NCBI GenBank assembly: GCA_008711295.1
Contig: VUYV01000053.1
Coordinates: 4,155,162-4,219,161 of the forward strand
Reading direction: 5' to 3'
Length of the DNA stretch: 64,000 bases
From: Anarhynchus alexandrinus
Taxonomy: Eukaryota > Chordata > Aves > Charadriiformes > Charadriidae
Position 1 is the first letter of the stretch. Each line of letters begins with the position of its first letter. Shown here in pieces: positions 26,100 to 42,009 of the stretch. The translations under genes were made by a program, and so were the position numbers. The notes below the pieces were generated by a model that was not told where the DNA came from, made no database searches, and worked only from the letters and a program-made list of their open reading frames with translations.

Positions 26100-27305
26100 G
26101 TAAGAAAAATGAAACGGTGATAATTGTGGTCGTTCAGATAGGCAGAACCTTGAGCTGGCCTATCCACCTATTCAAGCATCAACATCAAAATGTATGCACC
26201 TCAGTATAATTTTTCATGTTTGTCAGATAAGAATAATCTCTTCATATAGGTTTTTGTCACTGGGTATGATAATGATTGATTTTGATTTTGCATTTAATTT
26301 AACTAGAACTTATTTCTTCAGATGAGGTGATAAATGTTCATGCTGAAGATGATGATGCTAAATGATTGTTTATTCCTGCATATCGGTACATATTTACAGT
26401 GCTGTCTTCAGTAATTTATGTAATATAAAATCATAATATGTACTTAGAGGAAAATTCAGTAGACTGTCACATGGTATTATGGGCTGTTATGGACTACCTA
26501 AAGTTGGAGACAGAAAATAAGGATATTCCTGACCATACTTTAGTAATTTCCATAGACTTTCAAATGGACAAAATGCTTAGTATTTTTGTATTTCAGTTCT
26601 TTCTATAAAGTTGGTCTAATAATGCTACTTCACAAAGCATTTGTAAGCTTCTTCACTGCTAAGACAGAACATATATACTGTGTTAGATCTGCAGCTTCCA
26701 CTACCCCTAGCTTTTCATTAAACAGTTATTTTCAGCCACTGGAAGTGTGTTAAATGAAAAATATTCATGAGTTAGTATTCTCCCTAAAATTATTATTAAT
26801 AAAATCAGTATTCTTTTTAATATGTAATGGAAATAGCTCTTCTTAATGATAAATTTTCACATTTTGACATCTGCCATTTCTAAGCTGATTGTCATTCAGA
26901 AGTATAAATTTATTGTGGAACATTTGTGGTCATATGTAAAGATATCAGTGTATATCATTCGTTGTTTATAAGTTGTATAATGTGACATGAAATTTGAATA
27001 AGCTTTGTGAAACTGTTTCCTCACCCCCTACCAACCTAGAATTTGGGGGTGCATTTCCATCCTGTAGAAAGACTCAGAAGGAAGGAGAATATTTTTCTAA
27101 TCATCCCAACAGAAATTCAGATTAAAAATAATACTTCAGGAATTTGCCAACTTTTCAGGCATTTTGCCTGAAATGAATTCTGTGCCATTATTTTCATGTT
27201 GTTTTGTACTTACTCATTCCTGTCTATTCAAAGTACACTGTGACCAAACCGGATCTGATTCTGTGATCTAACAAGTACCTGTAAATACAATTTTATGGTC
27301 CTCAG
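26100..27305 (+). other. SBF2: SBF2 intron, 1.2 kb
   Basis: Begins GTAAGA and ends TTATGGTCCTCAG. Nothing recognisable apart from unique AT-rich sequence. Confidence 0.85.
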
Positions 27306-27433
27306 TTGGAGAGCAGACGGTAATCCGGAGCTTTCCTATTGCATCTGTTACGAAGGAGAAGAAGATCACTATACAGAACCAGCTGCAGCAGAGTATGCAG
27401 GAAGGACTGCAGATAACTTCAGCTACCTTTCAG
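27306..27433 (+). CDS. SBF2: SBF2 exon w7 (GRAM domain, second half)
   Basis: The exon is 128 nt. Its first two bases complete the split Val, and it ends phase 0. It encodes [20 protein letters not shown], then [20 protein letters not shown] and TFQ. This continues the GRAM fold ([17 protein letters not shown] corresponds to the strand pair after the GRAM core). The donor is CAG|GTAAAA. The acceptor follows a weak tract, TTTTATGGTCCTCAG. The exon matches mammalian SBF2 with a few conservative changes. Confidence 0.97.
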
Positions 27434-31045
<3,612 letters not shown>

Positions 31046-31741
31046 TGATTTTTTTTTCCATGTTGTTGATAAGTCTATTCTATTATGCTTCCGTTCCAAT
31101 ATATTGAATAAGAAATGTCAAGAAGAAATTGCAGTCTTCCTAGACAGGAAAGAGAAAGGTTTCAAATATGTACATTTAGTAAGTGTTTTCTTTTGTGATG
31201 ACAAGGCAAAAGAGGAAGTTGAATTTATTCAGTGGTAAAGCAAATACAAGACTACTATTTTTTAATTATAAAGCTATTTACATATAGTATCTTTTTATCA
31301 TTTTTACATCATAATAGTGTAGATGGAACAGCACAGAAGCATGCTGTAGCTTTCATTTATCTTTAGACATCATTACATCTGTAACTAGTCTATGATGAGA
31401 AAGCAGTAATTGGTGAGATTCAAGAAAGAGCAAATACTATGGGAGACTTTTGCAGATGCGGAAGTGACAAATGATTTCTGAAAGCAGCATAAGTCATTAC
31501 TACTGAAAATACCAAATTTTGGTTGAAAGGATTTGGGGACAGAAGGTAGAAAGTGATTTGGGCACTTTGTAGAGTTCATGTGATGGTGTGGAGTTTGACT
31601 TTCTTCCAAATACTTCTTTTCCTACCATGTGCCGCTGTCAGTATATCCTTATCTGGACCAGTGCTAATTTATAGTAAACCACTAGAGGGAACCAGATTCT
31701 CCTGTACATAAACAGGTATTGTTTTGTCATACCATTCTTTC

Positions 31742-31766
31742 TTTTTTTTTAAAAAAAAAAAAAAAA
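31742..31766. repeat. T9/A16 homopolymer junction
   Basis: Nine T run directly into sixteen A. It is low-complexity sequence and prone to length error in sequencing. Confidence 0.85.
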
Positions 31767-32726
31767 GCATTTCAGATAACAAAGTGTTTATCAAACACTA
31801 ATAATTTCTTCAAAACATCAAACAAGCCAAATTTTCCTTTTGAATATTTGGTCAGCGAGCAAGGCAACTTATGTGACTTATGAGCAGATATATAAAAGTT
31901 GTCTGAAGCAGGACTGTGTTACTGCACTGTCTCTCTTCTCTCCAAAATGGAAGAAAGCCATTTCAGGAAGGCTAAAAAATAATCGAGTCTCTTCTTTCAT
32001 TCCAGATAAAAGTGGTGGGAAAAAGGCAAAAATAAAGCATTACAAAATACAGAATGTCTTCACAGTGCTGAAAAATTACATTCTTAATTAAATTTCCAGC
32101 ATCTTCCTTAAGTGCTGAGTTAGTATGTGTTCTGATGTTGCAGATTCTTGGGGTCAGAAGCAATTCTGCAGGCTGTACCTGTGTGATTTTTGGGTGATTT
32201 TGTGTCCTTCACCCAGAGACACTAAGCACAATGATACGTGTGTATTCGTACTTCTCTTGATGATGAAAAAGTTCTGAGAGTTTTTGCATTGCTGATGTAC
32301 AAATCAACTGCATTTTTCCATGAACACAGGTGTTATATAAACATTAGTCACTTTTTTCCTCCCCTAACAAAATATAAAAATATAAATTGTGAGGCTTCCT
32401 ACCTTCTGCTTTCCAGATGTTTTGACTGGGAACGTGTAAGATGATCAAAGTCTTGACAGTTTGCTTTTCTCTCCACACTGCACTGACACCTCAGATATAG
32501 TCAGCTGACAGCAGTAGTAACTCTTTGCTTCAGATAGACTACAAATAGCCATAGGAAATTTGCTATTTAATCACTGCAATTTCTTTTATATTGATTGCTG
32601 TGAATAACTTTTTGTTTGCAAGTCTCAAAAACTGAAGCATAGGAAACTATGCAGCTATACCAACAATGAAGCAAATGGGAACTATCTGCAGCAGGTGATG
32701 CATTGTCTTAAAAAATAAATGTTAAA

Positions 32727-33240
32727 GATAGGGTTGGAAGGAGCTTCAAGAGATCATCTACTCCATCTCTCTGCCCCAAGGCCAGATCAACATACTTAAT
32801 CTGTTCCTCATAGATGTTTACTTGACTTTTTCTTAGAAGCTTTCAAGGATGAAGGTTCCACAACTCTAGGCAATTTGTACTAATGTTTTAACCATCCTTA
32901 ATGCTGGTGAAAAACAAGCAACTTTCTGATATTCAGGCCTAAGCATTTCCTTGCCACAATTTAAAGCCTTCACTTCTTATTCTGCCACCATATACATATA
33001 GAAGAGATAATTCCCTTCATTGTGATTGCAGTGCTTAATGTATTTATGGACTATTGTAATATTTCTCTTCTCTGTTCTTTTCTGGATATTAAATATCTGC
33101 GGTTATTTCAGTTCTTTGTTTATTAGTCTTGATAGACTTCTGATCATCTTCATTCCTCTTTTCTCAGTCTTATGCAGCTGGTCCGCATGTAACTTGCAAT
33201 GTGATTTCCTAAAACTGGGCACAGTACTCTAGTTATTAGT
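32727..33240 (-). mobile_element. Old CR1 LINE fragment
   Basis: The plus strand reads GGGTTGGAAGGAGCTTCAAG then AGATCATCTACTCCATCTC at the start, a decayed AAGGATGAAGGTTCCACAAC block in the middle, and AAACTGGGCACAGTACTCTAG near the end. That order is the reverse complement of the 3' half of an older CR1 subfamily. It is far more diverged than the copies at 19.1 and 51.9 kb, which suggests a much earlier insertion. It lies antisense to SBF2. The 68-codon plus-strand frame inside it (33026-33232) is not a gene. Confidence 0.75.
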
Positions 33241-34703
33241 TGTTGCTAATGAACATCTAATTTCCATCCAATTCTTCCCCATCTTTTTATTTTCAGAGTT
33301 TAGAATCTCATCACTACTAAAATCTGTTTCTTGGAGGTGATTATACTGGTGTGTTCCATAAAATAGGAGACTGTAAAACCCACTTTTACAAACAGTCATA
33401 TCTCAGGAACAGTAAAATAGGGGTATTATTACTCTTCTTTTCAAAATCAAATTAAAATAAATCCATTTTAAACTTGAGACAGCAAAATATCTGCAACTCC
33501 CTCTTCAGGTTAAGGGCACTGATATGAGCTCTTATAATCTCTAGCTTTTTGTGCACAGAAAAATGTTTTGCAAACTCTGATCGCCAATAGATCTGCTTTC
33601 ATGAGAGAAAAATGCATTTAGAAAAAATAAGTCAAAACATGCACCCTCATCTTATCTGAGTCAGTTACAGCTTTCCGTTCAAAACTGTTAAATAGTAAAT
33701 TTCTGTGTGCCCCAAAATAAAATTATTTCTAAAACTCATGTGATTTGTTTCTCATTAATGCACTTTATACTTGTAAATGTTTTGTAACTTCTTCCTTACC
33801 ATGACAAATAAAAACCACAGAAAAAAGAGGAGATATCCACAATGTTAAACACTGTTATATAGGTCAAATAGAGAATTGTTAGTTTTGTTTGGTGAGCTGC
33901 AGGGGCAATAAAATTACTCATTTAACTTTTATGTTAAGATGTACCAAAAAAAAATGTATATTGGTTCTACTCCTGTAAATTCTGAATGTTGTCTACTGCC
34001 AGTAAAATTTTAATTGTATCTTAATTTTTATTTTTGAAGATAATTTTAATTTCCAGTTTTATAAAGTCCTGTTTTAAATTTGAATCCTTATATACTTTTC
34101 AGTGTCTCATTCATGAAGAAATACTTCCCCTCTTAAAGCACATATTTCAATGCTTGAGGTGGTAGCAAGTGACTGATGCATGCTGTGAACAGTAAATCTG
34201 CTTTCAGAATTATTTGGAAATAGTTGGAAGTGTCGATAACGGGCAGGTGGCAGGCTTTGTACAAAGACCTTGCTTGACTTGAATTTCAGTGTAGTTTAAA
34301 CTTGTGATACGGTTTTTATCTCTCATGGTTAAAGGCTTTTCTGCTTTGGAAAGTGCAGCTGACGTGCACGGCTGAAGAAGGCTGCTGTTTGACATTGAAA
34401 CTGAAGCATTAAGAAACCAACAGTCATCTGTCGTGAAATTATGACATGGAAATATTTTTTTATTTGAACCAAGCCTTAAAAAGATTGTTACATTTTTTGA
34501 AGATAATTTAAAAGAATTGCGAGGTCCATTTTATCTTGGATGTTTAGTGAATTTATGTGCACATTTTTCATTTTTCTGCCTTGTGTACATCTTTGTATAG
34601 TAGTTGTGGGTTTAACACATTTTCATAAACTGTTGAAAGAAAGATTATCTGCCTTTGTTTCAGTTCAAATGAATATATGAGATAACTTTTTCCACAATTT
34701 TAG

Positions 34704-34742
34704 CACAAGAGTTTTCAGCCATGCCAGTCACAAGTGCAGTAG
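34704..34742 (+). CDS. SBF2: Candidate SBF2 39-nt cassette microexon
   Basis: A 39-base segment is bounded by an acceptor with a pyrimidine-rich tract (ATAACTTTTTCCACAATTTTAG) and a donor TAG|GTAATT. Its length is a multiple of three. With the flanking phases (one base carried in, one out) it reads without a stop as AQEFSAMPVTSAV plus the start of the next Val, so inclusion would insert 13 residues into the linker between EDDDIS and VSDDSEL. It lies 178 bases before the next exon. I do not recall this insert in the standard mammalian protein, so it is a predicted alternative exon, not an established one. Confidence 0.5.
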   Translation, partial: HKSFQPCQSQVQ

Positions 34743-34920
34743 GTAATTGTGCAATATATTCAGGTTTGCTGACTAAAATATTATTTTATTGCTTATAATT
34801 TCTATAAACTGTGTTTTTTAGTTCTTGTCATTCATCCCTGACAGTAAGACAAACTTATATTTCGTTTTCTGTGTAACTGCTGGCCTCCCCAACAGCAAAC
34901 TCAAAGATTTTTAACTTCAG

Positions 34921-35119
34921 TTTCAGATGACAGCGAGCTGCACACAAGCGGTACCCTAAAAGCATCAGAAAAATCAACAATGGAGCAATTAGTAGAAAGA
35001 GCCTGTTTCAGAGACTATCAACGTTTGGGACTTGGGACCATCAGTAGTAACTCTTCTCGCTCAAAAACAGAATACTTAAGAATAACTGCACTGAACAGGA
35101 TGTATTCACTTTGCAGGAG
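34921..35119 (+). CDS. SBF2: SBF2 exon w10 (linker into phosphatase domain)
   Basis: The exon is 199 nt. Its first two bases complete the split Val, and it ends with two bases of a split Ser. It encodes [20 protein letters not shown], then [40 protein letters not shown] and MYSLCR. The Ser/Asp-rich start is linker; from [19 protein letters not shown] onward it is the entry into the myotubularin-like domain (the DYQRLG motif is typical). The acceptor is a tandem pair, CTTCAG|TTTCAG|, which would keep or drop two codons (VS) in frame. The donor is GAG|GTGAGT. Confidence 0.97.
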
Positions 35120-37181
35120 GTGAGTTTACCAATTCAGTCAAGTGGTTGAAAATAAAGATGATATAACACACATACCACATGATGTATCCGTTTAAGCAAC
35201 TGACTCTGAGAAAATCTGTCTACAGTAGGAGTGTTCACCCAGTGACCTTGAAGCTATTTGTATTCCACTCAGAGATTTGTTTTCTGGTGGCTTCATATGT
35301 ATTCATCAGATTCGGAAAGACTGCCAGCAGTGGTAGCTGGAAGTGAGCTTTCAGAACTGCCCCAGAAGCTCTCAGACAACACAAGTCTTCCTTCCTAGGT
35401 TCTTTCTATAGCCCATGGAAAGAGAGTGCCTCTGGGGCTTTTGGAGGACACAAACCTAGATATTCTGAATTGCCTTTTGAAGGAGTTTCTCTCTCTTGGC
35501 TTTCTACACTGATGTCTAAATCATTAGGCTATTTTTCAGCTTCCTGGCTTAGCCAATAAAGTTAGCTGGTAGAACTCACTCACTTGGTATGGTTTCTGTA
35601 ACTTGCTGTATTGTTACTGCAAATTATTTACGTAATATATTTACATATAAAATCTATTCTATTCCTAAATAAAAAAGCAAGCCTCAAAAATAATTATACA
35701 TAACTATTTTGTTCAAATAAAAAATATGTTTTAAAATATAATTATCTACACTACTGTAAAAGTTTGTCACGTGCTGAAAGTCACCTGCTGTGTTTGAACA
35801 CGTGTTACTAATTCCCTTTTTGTTGTGAAAGCTGATGTAGTTTACTACCACTGCCCGCAATAAGTCTTTTTAATACAAAAGCATATCTGCACAAGTCATA
35901 TCAGAAGAGTATTTGTGTTCTCTGAAGCCAGTTTTGGCTAGTCATTGCTTTCATTATGGATAATGAAATCACCAGTTTTTCATGGAAGAAGGGCACACAA
36001 GAAAAATATTGGATTTTTTTCTTGTTTTCCAACTTATCTAGAATAACAGACTAATAACTTATTTTGTTCAATCACCATAGACTACAATGCAGATGACCGC
36101 AATAAATCTACATTGTTTTTATGGTTTGAACATTATGCAGACAGCTCTTTCCTCCCCTAAAACCACCAGTTTTTAATACTCTGTAGGATTTTTTTTTTAA
36201 AAGATAATTAATATATTAGCAGATTACAAATCTCAGGATATAAATACTTATCTAGTGCCATATTAGTTTGGTTACTGTGTTTTAAGAGGTAGACTGTAAA
36301 TCAACGTACATTGATTTTGTATGAGGGCAGTTCAATAAGCGTCAAAGAAGTGAATTTACAGGAACAGTGTATATTGTAGAGGAACAAAGTTGTTCAGTAA
36401 GCAGTAACTTTTCCTTGCTTCTTGTCTTAGTTTCTTCTTAACGTATGAAATTGGCACTTATATTGAATTTTTTTTTTGAGGAGATAGAAAATAATCTTTC
36501 ATCTTGCTTGAATCCTTTTTTCACTGACATGAACACAACTACAGTATTGCTGTGTTTTCTGTTTTTAAAGGTATTGTGTCAGTGAATTTCCTAATCTCTC
36601 AGTGTATTGTAGTGTTTTAAAAAGTACACAAAAGTGCAGTTTCAAGTACACTGTTCCAAGGCATCTGACTGTAAAGCTTAAATGTATTTTGACATAAACC
36701 AAAAACTATTGTTTTAGTTGTGATACTTTAGGCAATCTAACATTCTTTCCTTTGAATTCTCATATTTCATACACAAGTGTCAAAACAAAACTACTGCATC
36801 ATTTGCGTGCCTCAAAATTCTCTTTTCTGTCATGCTCAAAAATATGGCTTCATTATAGTGATAGAAAGAGAAATACTAAGAAAAAAAATGCTACCGAATA
36901 AAATATAACCTTAAATGGAAAGAGACTAGTAGTCATAGTCTTACAAAGTTTTTGTAATTAAAGTAGTTTTTAAAATGCAGTTTTCTTTACTAATTAATGT
37001 ATTTGCTAGGGTTGGACTAAAAATTAGAGTTACTCAATAAAAATTATTTCTAACAGTTGAGGTGTATTTTCATTAAGATGTATATCCAGCTTGTAACTTT
37101 AGAAATTTTTTTTTCATTGTTTAAAAATTTGAAAGCAGTTTTAATTGATGTTCAATTTTTTTCACCTTTTTGTCAATACAG
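35120..37181 (+). other. SBF2: SBF2 intron, 2.06 kb
   Basis: Begins GTGAGT and ends TTTTTGTCAATACAG. At 36322-36345 a stretch, TATGAGGGCAGTTCAATAAG, recalls a mariner-type terminal repeat, but no partner end was found. Otherwise unique AT-rich sequence. Confidence 0.8.
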
Positions 37182-37378
37182 TTATCCTGGGCTTCTGGTA
37201 GTACCTCAGTCTGTTCAAGACAGCAGTCTGCAGAGAGTTGCTCGCTGTTACCGTCACAATCGCCTACCAGTTGTCTGTTGGAAGAACACTAAAAACAGTA
37301 CTCTTCTACTTAGATCTGGGGGCTTTCATGGAAAAGGAGTTGTTGGCCTCTTCAAATCCCAAAACACCCATACTACAG
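37182..37378 (+). CDS. SBF2: SBF2 exon w11 (pseudophosphatase domain)
   Basis: The exon is 197 nt. Its first base completes the split Ser, and it ends with one base of a split Ala. It encodes [20 protein letters not shown], then [20 protein letters not shown] and [20 protein letters not shown], ending NTHTT. The YPGLLVVP and RYRxxRLPVVCW pattern (here [13 protein letters not shown]) is the hallmark of the N-terminal part of the myotubularin phosphatase fold, where active members have a similar R-x-P-x-x-x-W segment. The donor is CAG|GTGAGT. Confidence 0.97.
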
Positions 37379-37663
37379 GTGAGTTGATACAGCTAGGCTT
37401 CCTGTATCAGTAATTAAATGTAGAAATACTTATTTTTGTAGAGGAAAACAGTGATAGGATTTAATCCAAAGTCTCAGGATATGAGTGGTTACCTGATATT
37501 ATATTAGTTCAGTTTAATTACTGTATGTCAAGAAGCAGATGCTGAATGGTATGCAAGTGGTTCAAAAAATGTCAATGAACGATTTGAATGGAGATTATAT
37601 ACGTACCAGAAGTCTTCAGTACAGGCTGGTAGCTGTCAAATGCAATGCAAACGTCCCGTTTCC

Positions 37664-37740
37664 CTTATGCAGATAGCTTCTTATGAGTTAATTTCATGCC
37701 ATGTGTGAAATTGGCATATTGCTGAAGAAAAAGTCAGTAT
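37664..37740. repeat. 77-bp direct duplication, copy 1
   Basis: This segment, starting CTTATGCAGATAG and ending AAGTCAGTAT, recurs at 38112-38188 with the same length and three substitutions. The copy ends immediately before the N at 37741. Confidence 0.95.
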
Positions 37741-37741
37741 N
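37741..37741. other. Ambiguous base (N)
   Basis: A single N in the assembly, placed exactly at the end of the first duplicate. It marks an unresolved base or a closed contig join. Confidence 0.99.
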
Positions 37742-38111
37742 AATTATCTTTTTCCTTTGCACTGTTTTATGTAATGAGTGTACGTTGTCCCTTTAATAGA
37801 GGATTATATAAAATATTAGAGACACCATTATCCATTGGATTTTTTCATGTTTTCGATTGTAATACTAGTTTAAATTTTATCTTTCTTCTATGAAGCATAG
37901 ACCTGAAAGGTTTAAGTTGGAGTCTTTGCACTAAGTAAATCTCTTCCTTTGTGTGATCAAGATTGGGCCAGCACAAGTTTTGTCAGAATAATTAATTTTT
38001 CAGAAGAATACAACATTAGGGCAACATTAATTTTGGAAATAACATTAGTTGCCTTTCATCATTCACAGGCAGTGTTTAGGATACTTATTGTGACTGCCGT
38101 GATTTCCAGCT

Positions 38112-38188
38112 CTTATGCAGATAGTTTCTTCTGAGTTAATTTCATGCCATGTGTGAATTTGGCATATTGCTGAAGAAAAAGTCAGTAT
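38112..38188. repeat. 77-bp direct duplication, copy 2
   Basis: The partner of 37664-37740 (offset 448 bases, 74 of 77 identical). The sequences after the two copies differ. Confidence 0.95.
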
Positions 38189-41034
38189 TCTCTTTAATCG
38201 AACTGGTAGTTGTTTAGAAATTATTCTACAATTAGGCCATAATTTTTCTTTTTTGAGAAAAAGAAAATGTGAGGTGGAATTGGAATGCTAGGAACTCATT
38301 AAGGTAACAAAGAAGTTCCTCAGTCCTGTTTATGTTTGCGTTTCACCACAATAATGACAAAAACATAATTGAAAGGTTTAACTCTGCCAAGTAGAATTTT
38401 TCAAAACCTGTGACAAGCATACTGTATAAATATGTACAACTCACGTAAAAGTAGTTTGGTGATTACATGATTGAAATATTTTCTGCATCGTCCTGAATTT
38501 TTCCTTTTCAGAGTATAATTATGAAAACCACAGTTTTCTTAGTTGTAAAGAACAGTTTATATCACACACAATGTTTAGCTATATGAAGTTTTGTGTATAT
38601 CAAATTCACAAAATTTTCAAAATCACAAAATTCTCAAAAATTTCAGAGATATTAGAAAAACATTTTTTACATCAGACAGTGTCTGGACTGGCTATTAACA
38701 CTAATTCGTGAATCACTAATTATCTGCTGAATATTCATTGCTATAGCATCGATTCAGTGTGTCTCTTCAGTGTTTTGTGGGGGCGTTTTTTAGTTGGAGT
38801 GAGGAGCAAGGTAATGAAATGCGTTTTTTGTAATGCATTTTTGTTGGAAAGATTCATAAAATGAATCCGTGAAGTACTACCAATAGTTAACACAGCAGCT
38901 GCCAAAGCTATGAGCTACACCAGTTGTTCCACAGGTTTATGGTGTGAATCCTAAGCGTGGTAATTCAAATGTTAGTCTTATAAACCAATTTAATACTGAT
39001 TGTCTTAGCTCAAATACTGGTCAGCCATCTTTAACCTGATATAAATAGAATAAATTGGAAAAAATCAGTGGCAATAGTCTGCAAATTATATAAAGACAAA
39101 CACTTCCATGTTTTCTGTCGTAGCTATCATTTCTATATGCAGGGGAGTATGAGAGCCTTCCAAAACAAGATCTTCAAAGCCTGACCCATTAAAGCACATT
39201 TCCTTTGTGTACTCTCGCTGCTTTTGTAGGTGGTTTCTTTTTTTAATTTTATACAGTCTTTTATATTGCCATTGTCATACTTCCAGCAGTATATTAGGCA
39301 ACAGAGAATCTGATTGACAGCAACTGTATCTGACATTAGCTTCTGGAGTTACTGTTTTTTTTAACATGTGAAGAAAATGGATACTTTCCTCAGGAAGGTA
39401 CTGCAAGGAAAATGAAAAATATTTCTAGGATATTTATTTTATTCATAATGAAGTTGAAGCTTGGTGAAACAAAACTTTTGAAGAAACTGATCAATAAAGA
39501 TATTTTTACACAGGTGCATGTATTTCCCTTAGTAGGAGTTGTGTACAATGAAGGAAGTCTATGTTGAAAAACATATTGTGATGCAAACTAAGAGGACAAA
39601 GATAATCTTAAGTTAAATTCAAGTTGACAGATGCATACCTTCCTATGCAGAGTATCGGTCAACTGCCGTGTAGGAAGACCATTTGTGTTTCTTGTACGTA
39701 GTAACATTATCCAAGAAAACTGTTATCTTGATAGAGGCTGGATTATTGACTATAGTAGGACCTGTTATAAGATAAAGATGGAGCAATCTGCAACCAGGCA
39801 TATAGAGCACATATTAGCAGCCGAGGCAATCTTCTTGCATTACTAAGCAAGGGATTTATAAAATTGCTACCAGGATCCCCATCCCCATCTTTTGTTTAAA
39901 TCTATGCTGTTGTGATGGCCTTCCTGTATGATACAGCACATAAAAGATCAGTCATGTTATAGAAGTCCCTGTTCACCTGTAACGGGTTCATTCTTTGAGG
40001 CACCAGTAGTCTTTCACCCCTTTATACTTCTGTTAAGCACTGTGTGAGGGGATGATTGGTGGTAAGGATGAAGGGCAAATTTTCCATCTATAATCTTTCA
40101 CAAGGACATGATTGCCCTCAATCTTCAATTCAGATATCTGCCCAGTTCAATAACAGACTTTCATATAAGTCAAACTATTCGTCTCCTGAGTCTCTTTCCT
40201 AAAACATACACAATACTCTTCACAAAATAAAACTTTGTGAGTGCAAATGGTAAGGACATTATCCTTTCATTTACACATTTCATTTCCTTTCATTTAACTA
40301 AATTGTTAAGACCTAAATTGACTTTTTGTGGCATTGGTTCAAGGACTGGGAGACCCAGAGATCATTCAAGTGGATTTCAGGATGTGTAAACCCTGCTTAA
40401 GAGCTGAAGAGAAAATAATGTTTTTCCTCAGGCTTGTTCCACTTTGTCAGACAGAAACAGCATGATGTTTCCTGCATGTACATTTTCTAATCACTTCCTA
40501 ATTGTACTTCCAATTCAGACACTAGTTTTAACAGGGCTATTTAAATACTAATTTCAACAGGGCTATCTTGAATTTTTTTTTTGCCACCTCCAGCTAATTA
40601 GGTTACTGTCTATTAGTTTCCAGCATAGAATCTGATTGGATCATCACTGGAGAAAACTATTTATAAATTATCCTTGTGGTTTGTCAAAATGTGCTCGATC
40701 AAATTCTTTGACTCTCTCTATAACTTATTCGAAAATTTGGCTCTTCTGCTCAAGATACCAAATCCTGGTTTAAGCAGCTATGACATTTTTGTCCTGTAGT
40801 GTGTCCAGAGGTGGCTGCAATAAACTGGAATTCAAAAAATTTTGTTTGGCATTTGAAAAAGGCGATGAACATCTGAGCATTCTTTGTCATCAAAGGAATG
40901 GCTTTTTGAACCTTTTGTAGACAAACTATGACATTTTCAATGCTCTGCTTTACGTAATAAGCTTTTTATCTTGCTGTTCTTTGTATTTATAAATGTACTT
41001 GTATTTTAATGTATTCCATTCTTCTTGTGACTAG

Positions 41035-41172
41035 CTCCTGCTTCTTTAGAATCTTCAAGCAGTATAGAACAGGAAAAGTACCTACAGGCCTTGCTGAATG
41101 TGATATCCGTCCACTGCAAAATGAATGGCAGTAATACTCTCACTGTTAGACCAACAATTGCTCTATCTCCAG
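41035..41172 (+). CDS. SBF2: SBF2 exon w12 (pseudophosphatase domain, variable insert)
   Basis: The exon is 138 nt. Its first two bases complete the split Ala, and it ends with one base of a split Gly. It encodes [20 protein letters not shown], then [20 protein letters not shown] and TIALSP. The serine-rich [17 protein letters not shown] block is conserved with mammalian SBF2, while the segment CKMNGSNT is less so. It is a family-specific insert in the myotubularin fold rather than core. The acceptor GTGACTAG and donor CAG|GTAAAA are both moderate. Confidence 0.96.
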
Positions 41173-42009
41173 GTAAAACTGGTTTATATAGTGCTTTTCT
41201 ATGGTTAAGTTGGAAAGTGAGTTTTCTCTGATTTGGTGTTAGTTAAGTTTGTCCCATATCAATTCTGTTGTTCCTTTGTTGTTGCGCTTTCCAGATAGCT
41301 TATTCACTCTTATTTTCAGTGAATGCGTTTTCCGTATATAAAGGATGTTTATAATCTTTCCCAAAATATTTTTCAGTATTCTTAATCTGACAGTAAATGA
41401 TTATTCACCTGTGGGTCATAGCTTTTGATGAAATTCTCTTGAGTATGATGGGCCATTCTTGAGGCATTGGTAGTTTATTACAACTCTGAAATAAAATTAA
41501 GTTCCCCAGAATATCAAGATGCCAAATCTTTCCAGAGGGTTTTTTTTATATCAAATACAACAAAATACACTGAGTTATGCATAAGTGAATCATGAAAAAA
41601 TGAATCCATGTTTTATTTCATTTTTTTTGTGAAGAAACCTGGTAAAGTTTATGTGAAGGTAACCCCAATGTCTTAGAAAGAGGAGTATGCGACTTGAAAT
41701 TGTGTCTGTCTTGTCTTACTCAGTTGGTGGTAATATAGCCAAACAGTGGCTTTTCTTGTAAAATAACACCATTCCCAAAGTGCGCATGCTTTGCTTCATT
41801 TATTGTAAAATATGTTGATTGCTTAGCTGTATCTAACATCTCCATGCTGTTGCCAATGTATACGTCTTAAAAAAATAAATCTGAAGTACAAAATTGGCAA
41901 GAATTAGCTGTATTTCGTGAAAAAGGGCATTTTTATCAGTTATGTTAAGCGTTACTCTGAGTAACACTGTAGTTTTTTAATCTTGTATTCTTTTTTTGGC
42001 TGACTTTAG
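41173..42009 (+). other. SBF2: SBF2 intron, 837 bases
   Basis: Begins GTAAAA and ends TTTTTTTGGCTGACTTTAG. Nothing recognisable. Confidence 0.85.

Larger units (their letters stand above)
37379..41034 (+). other. SBF2: SBF2 intron, 3.66 kb
   Basis: Begins GTGAGT and ends TTCTTGTGACTAG. It contains the only ambiguous base of the window (37741) and a 77-base imperfect duplication (37664-37740 and 38112-38188). No exon or named transposon is seen. Confidence 0.85.

Noticed and set aside
25925..26167. 80-codon minus-strand frame
   Set aside because: It is the shadow of GRAM exon w6 on the other strand.
36322..36345. Mariner-type terminal repeat (TATGAGGGCAGTTCAATAAG)
   Set aside because: Only one end is suggestive; no matching inverted end, TA duplication or transposase remnant could be found by eye.
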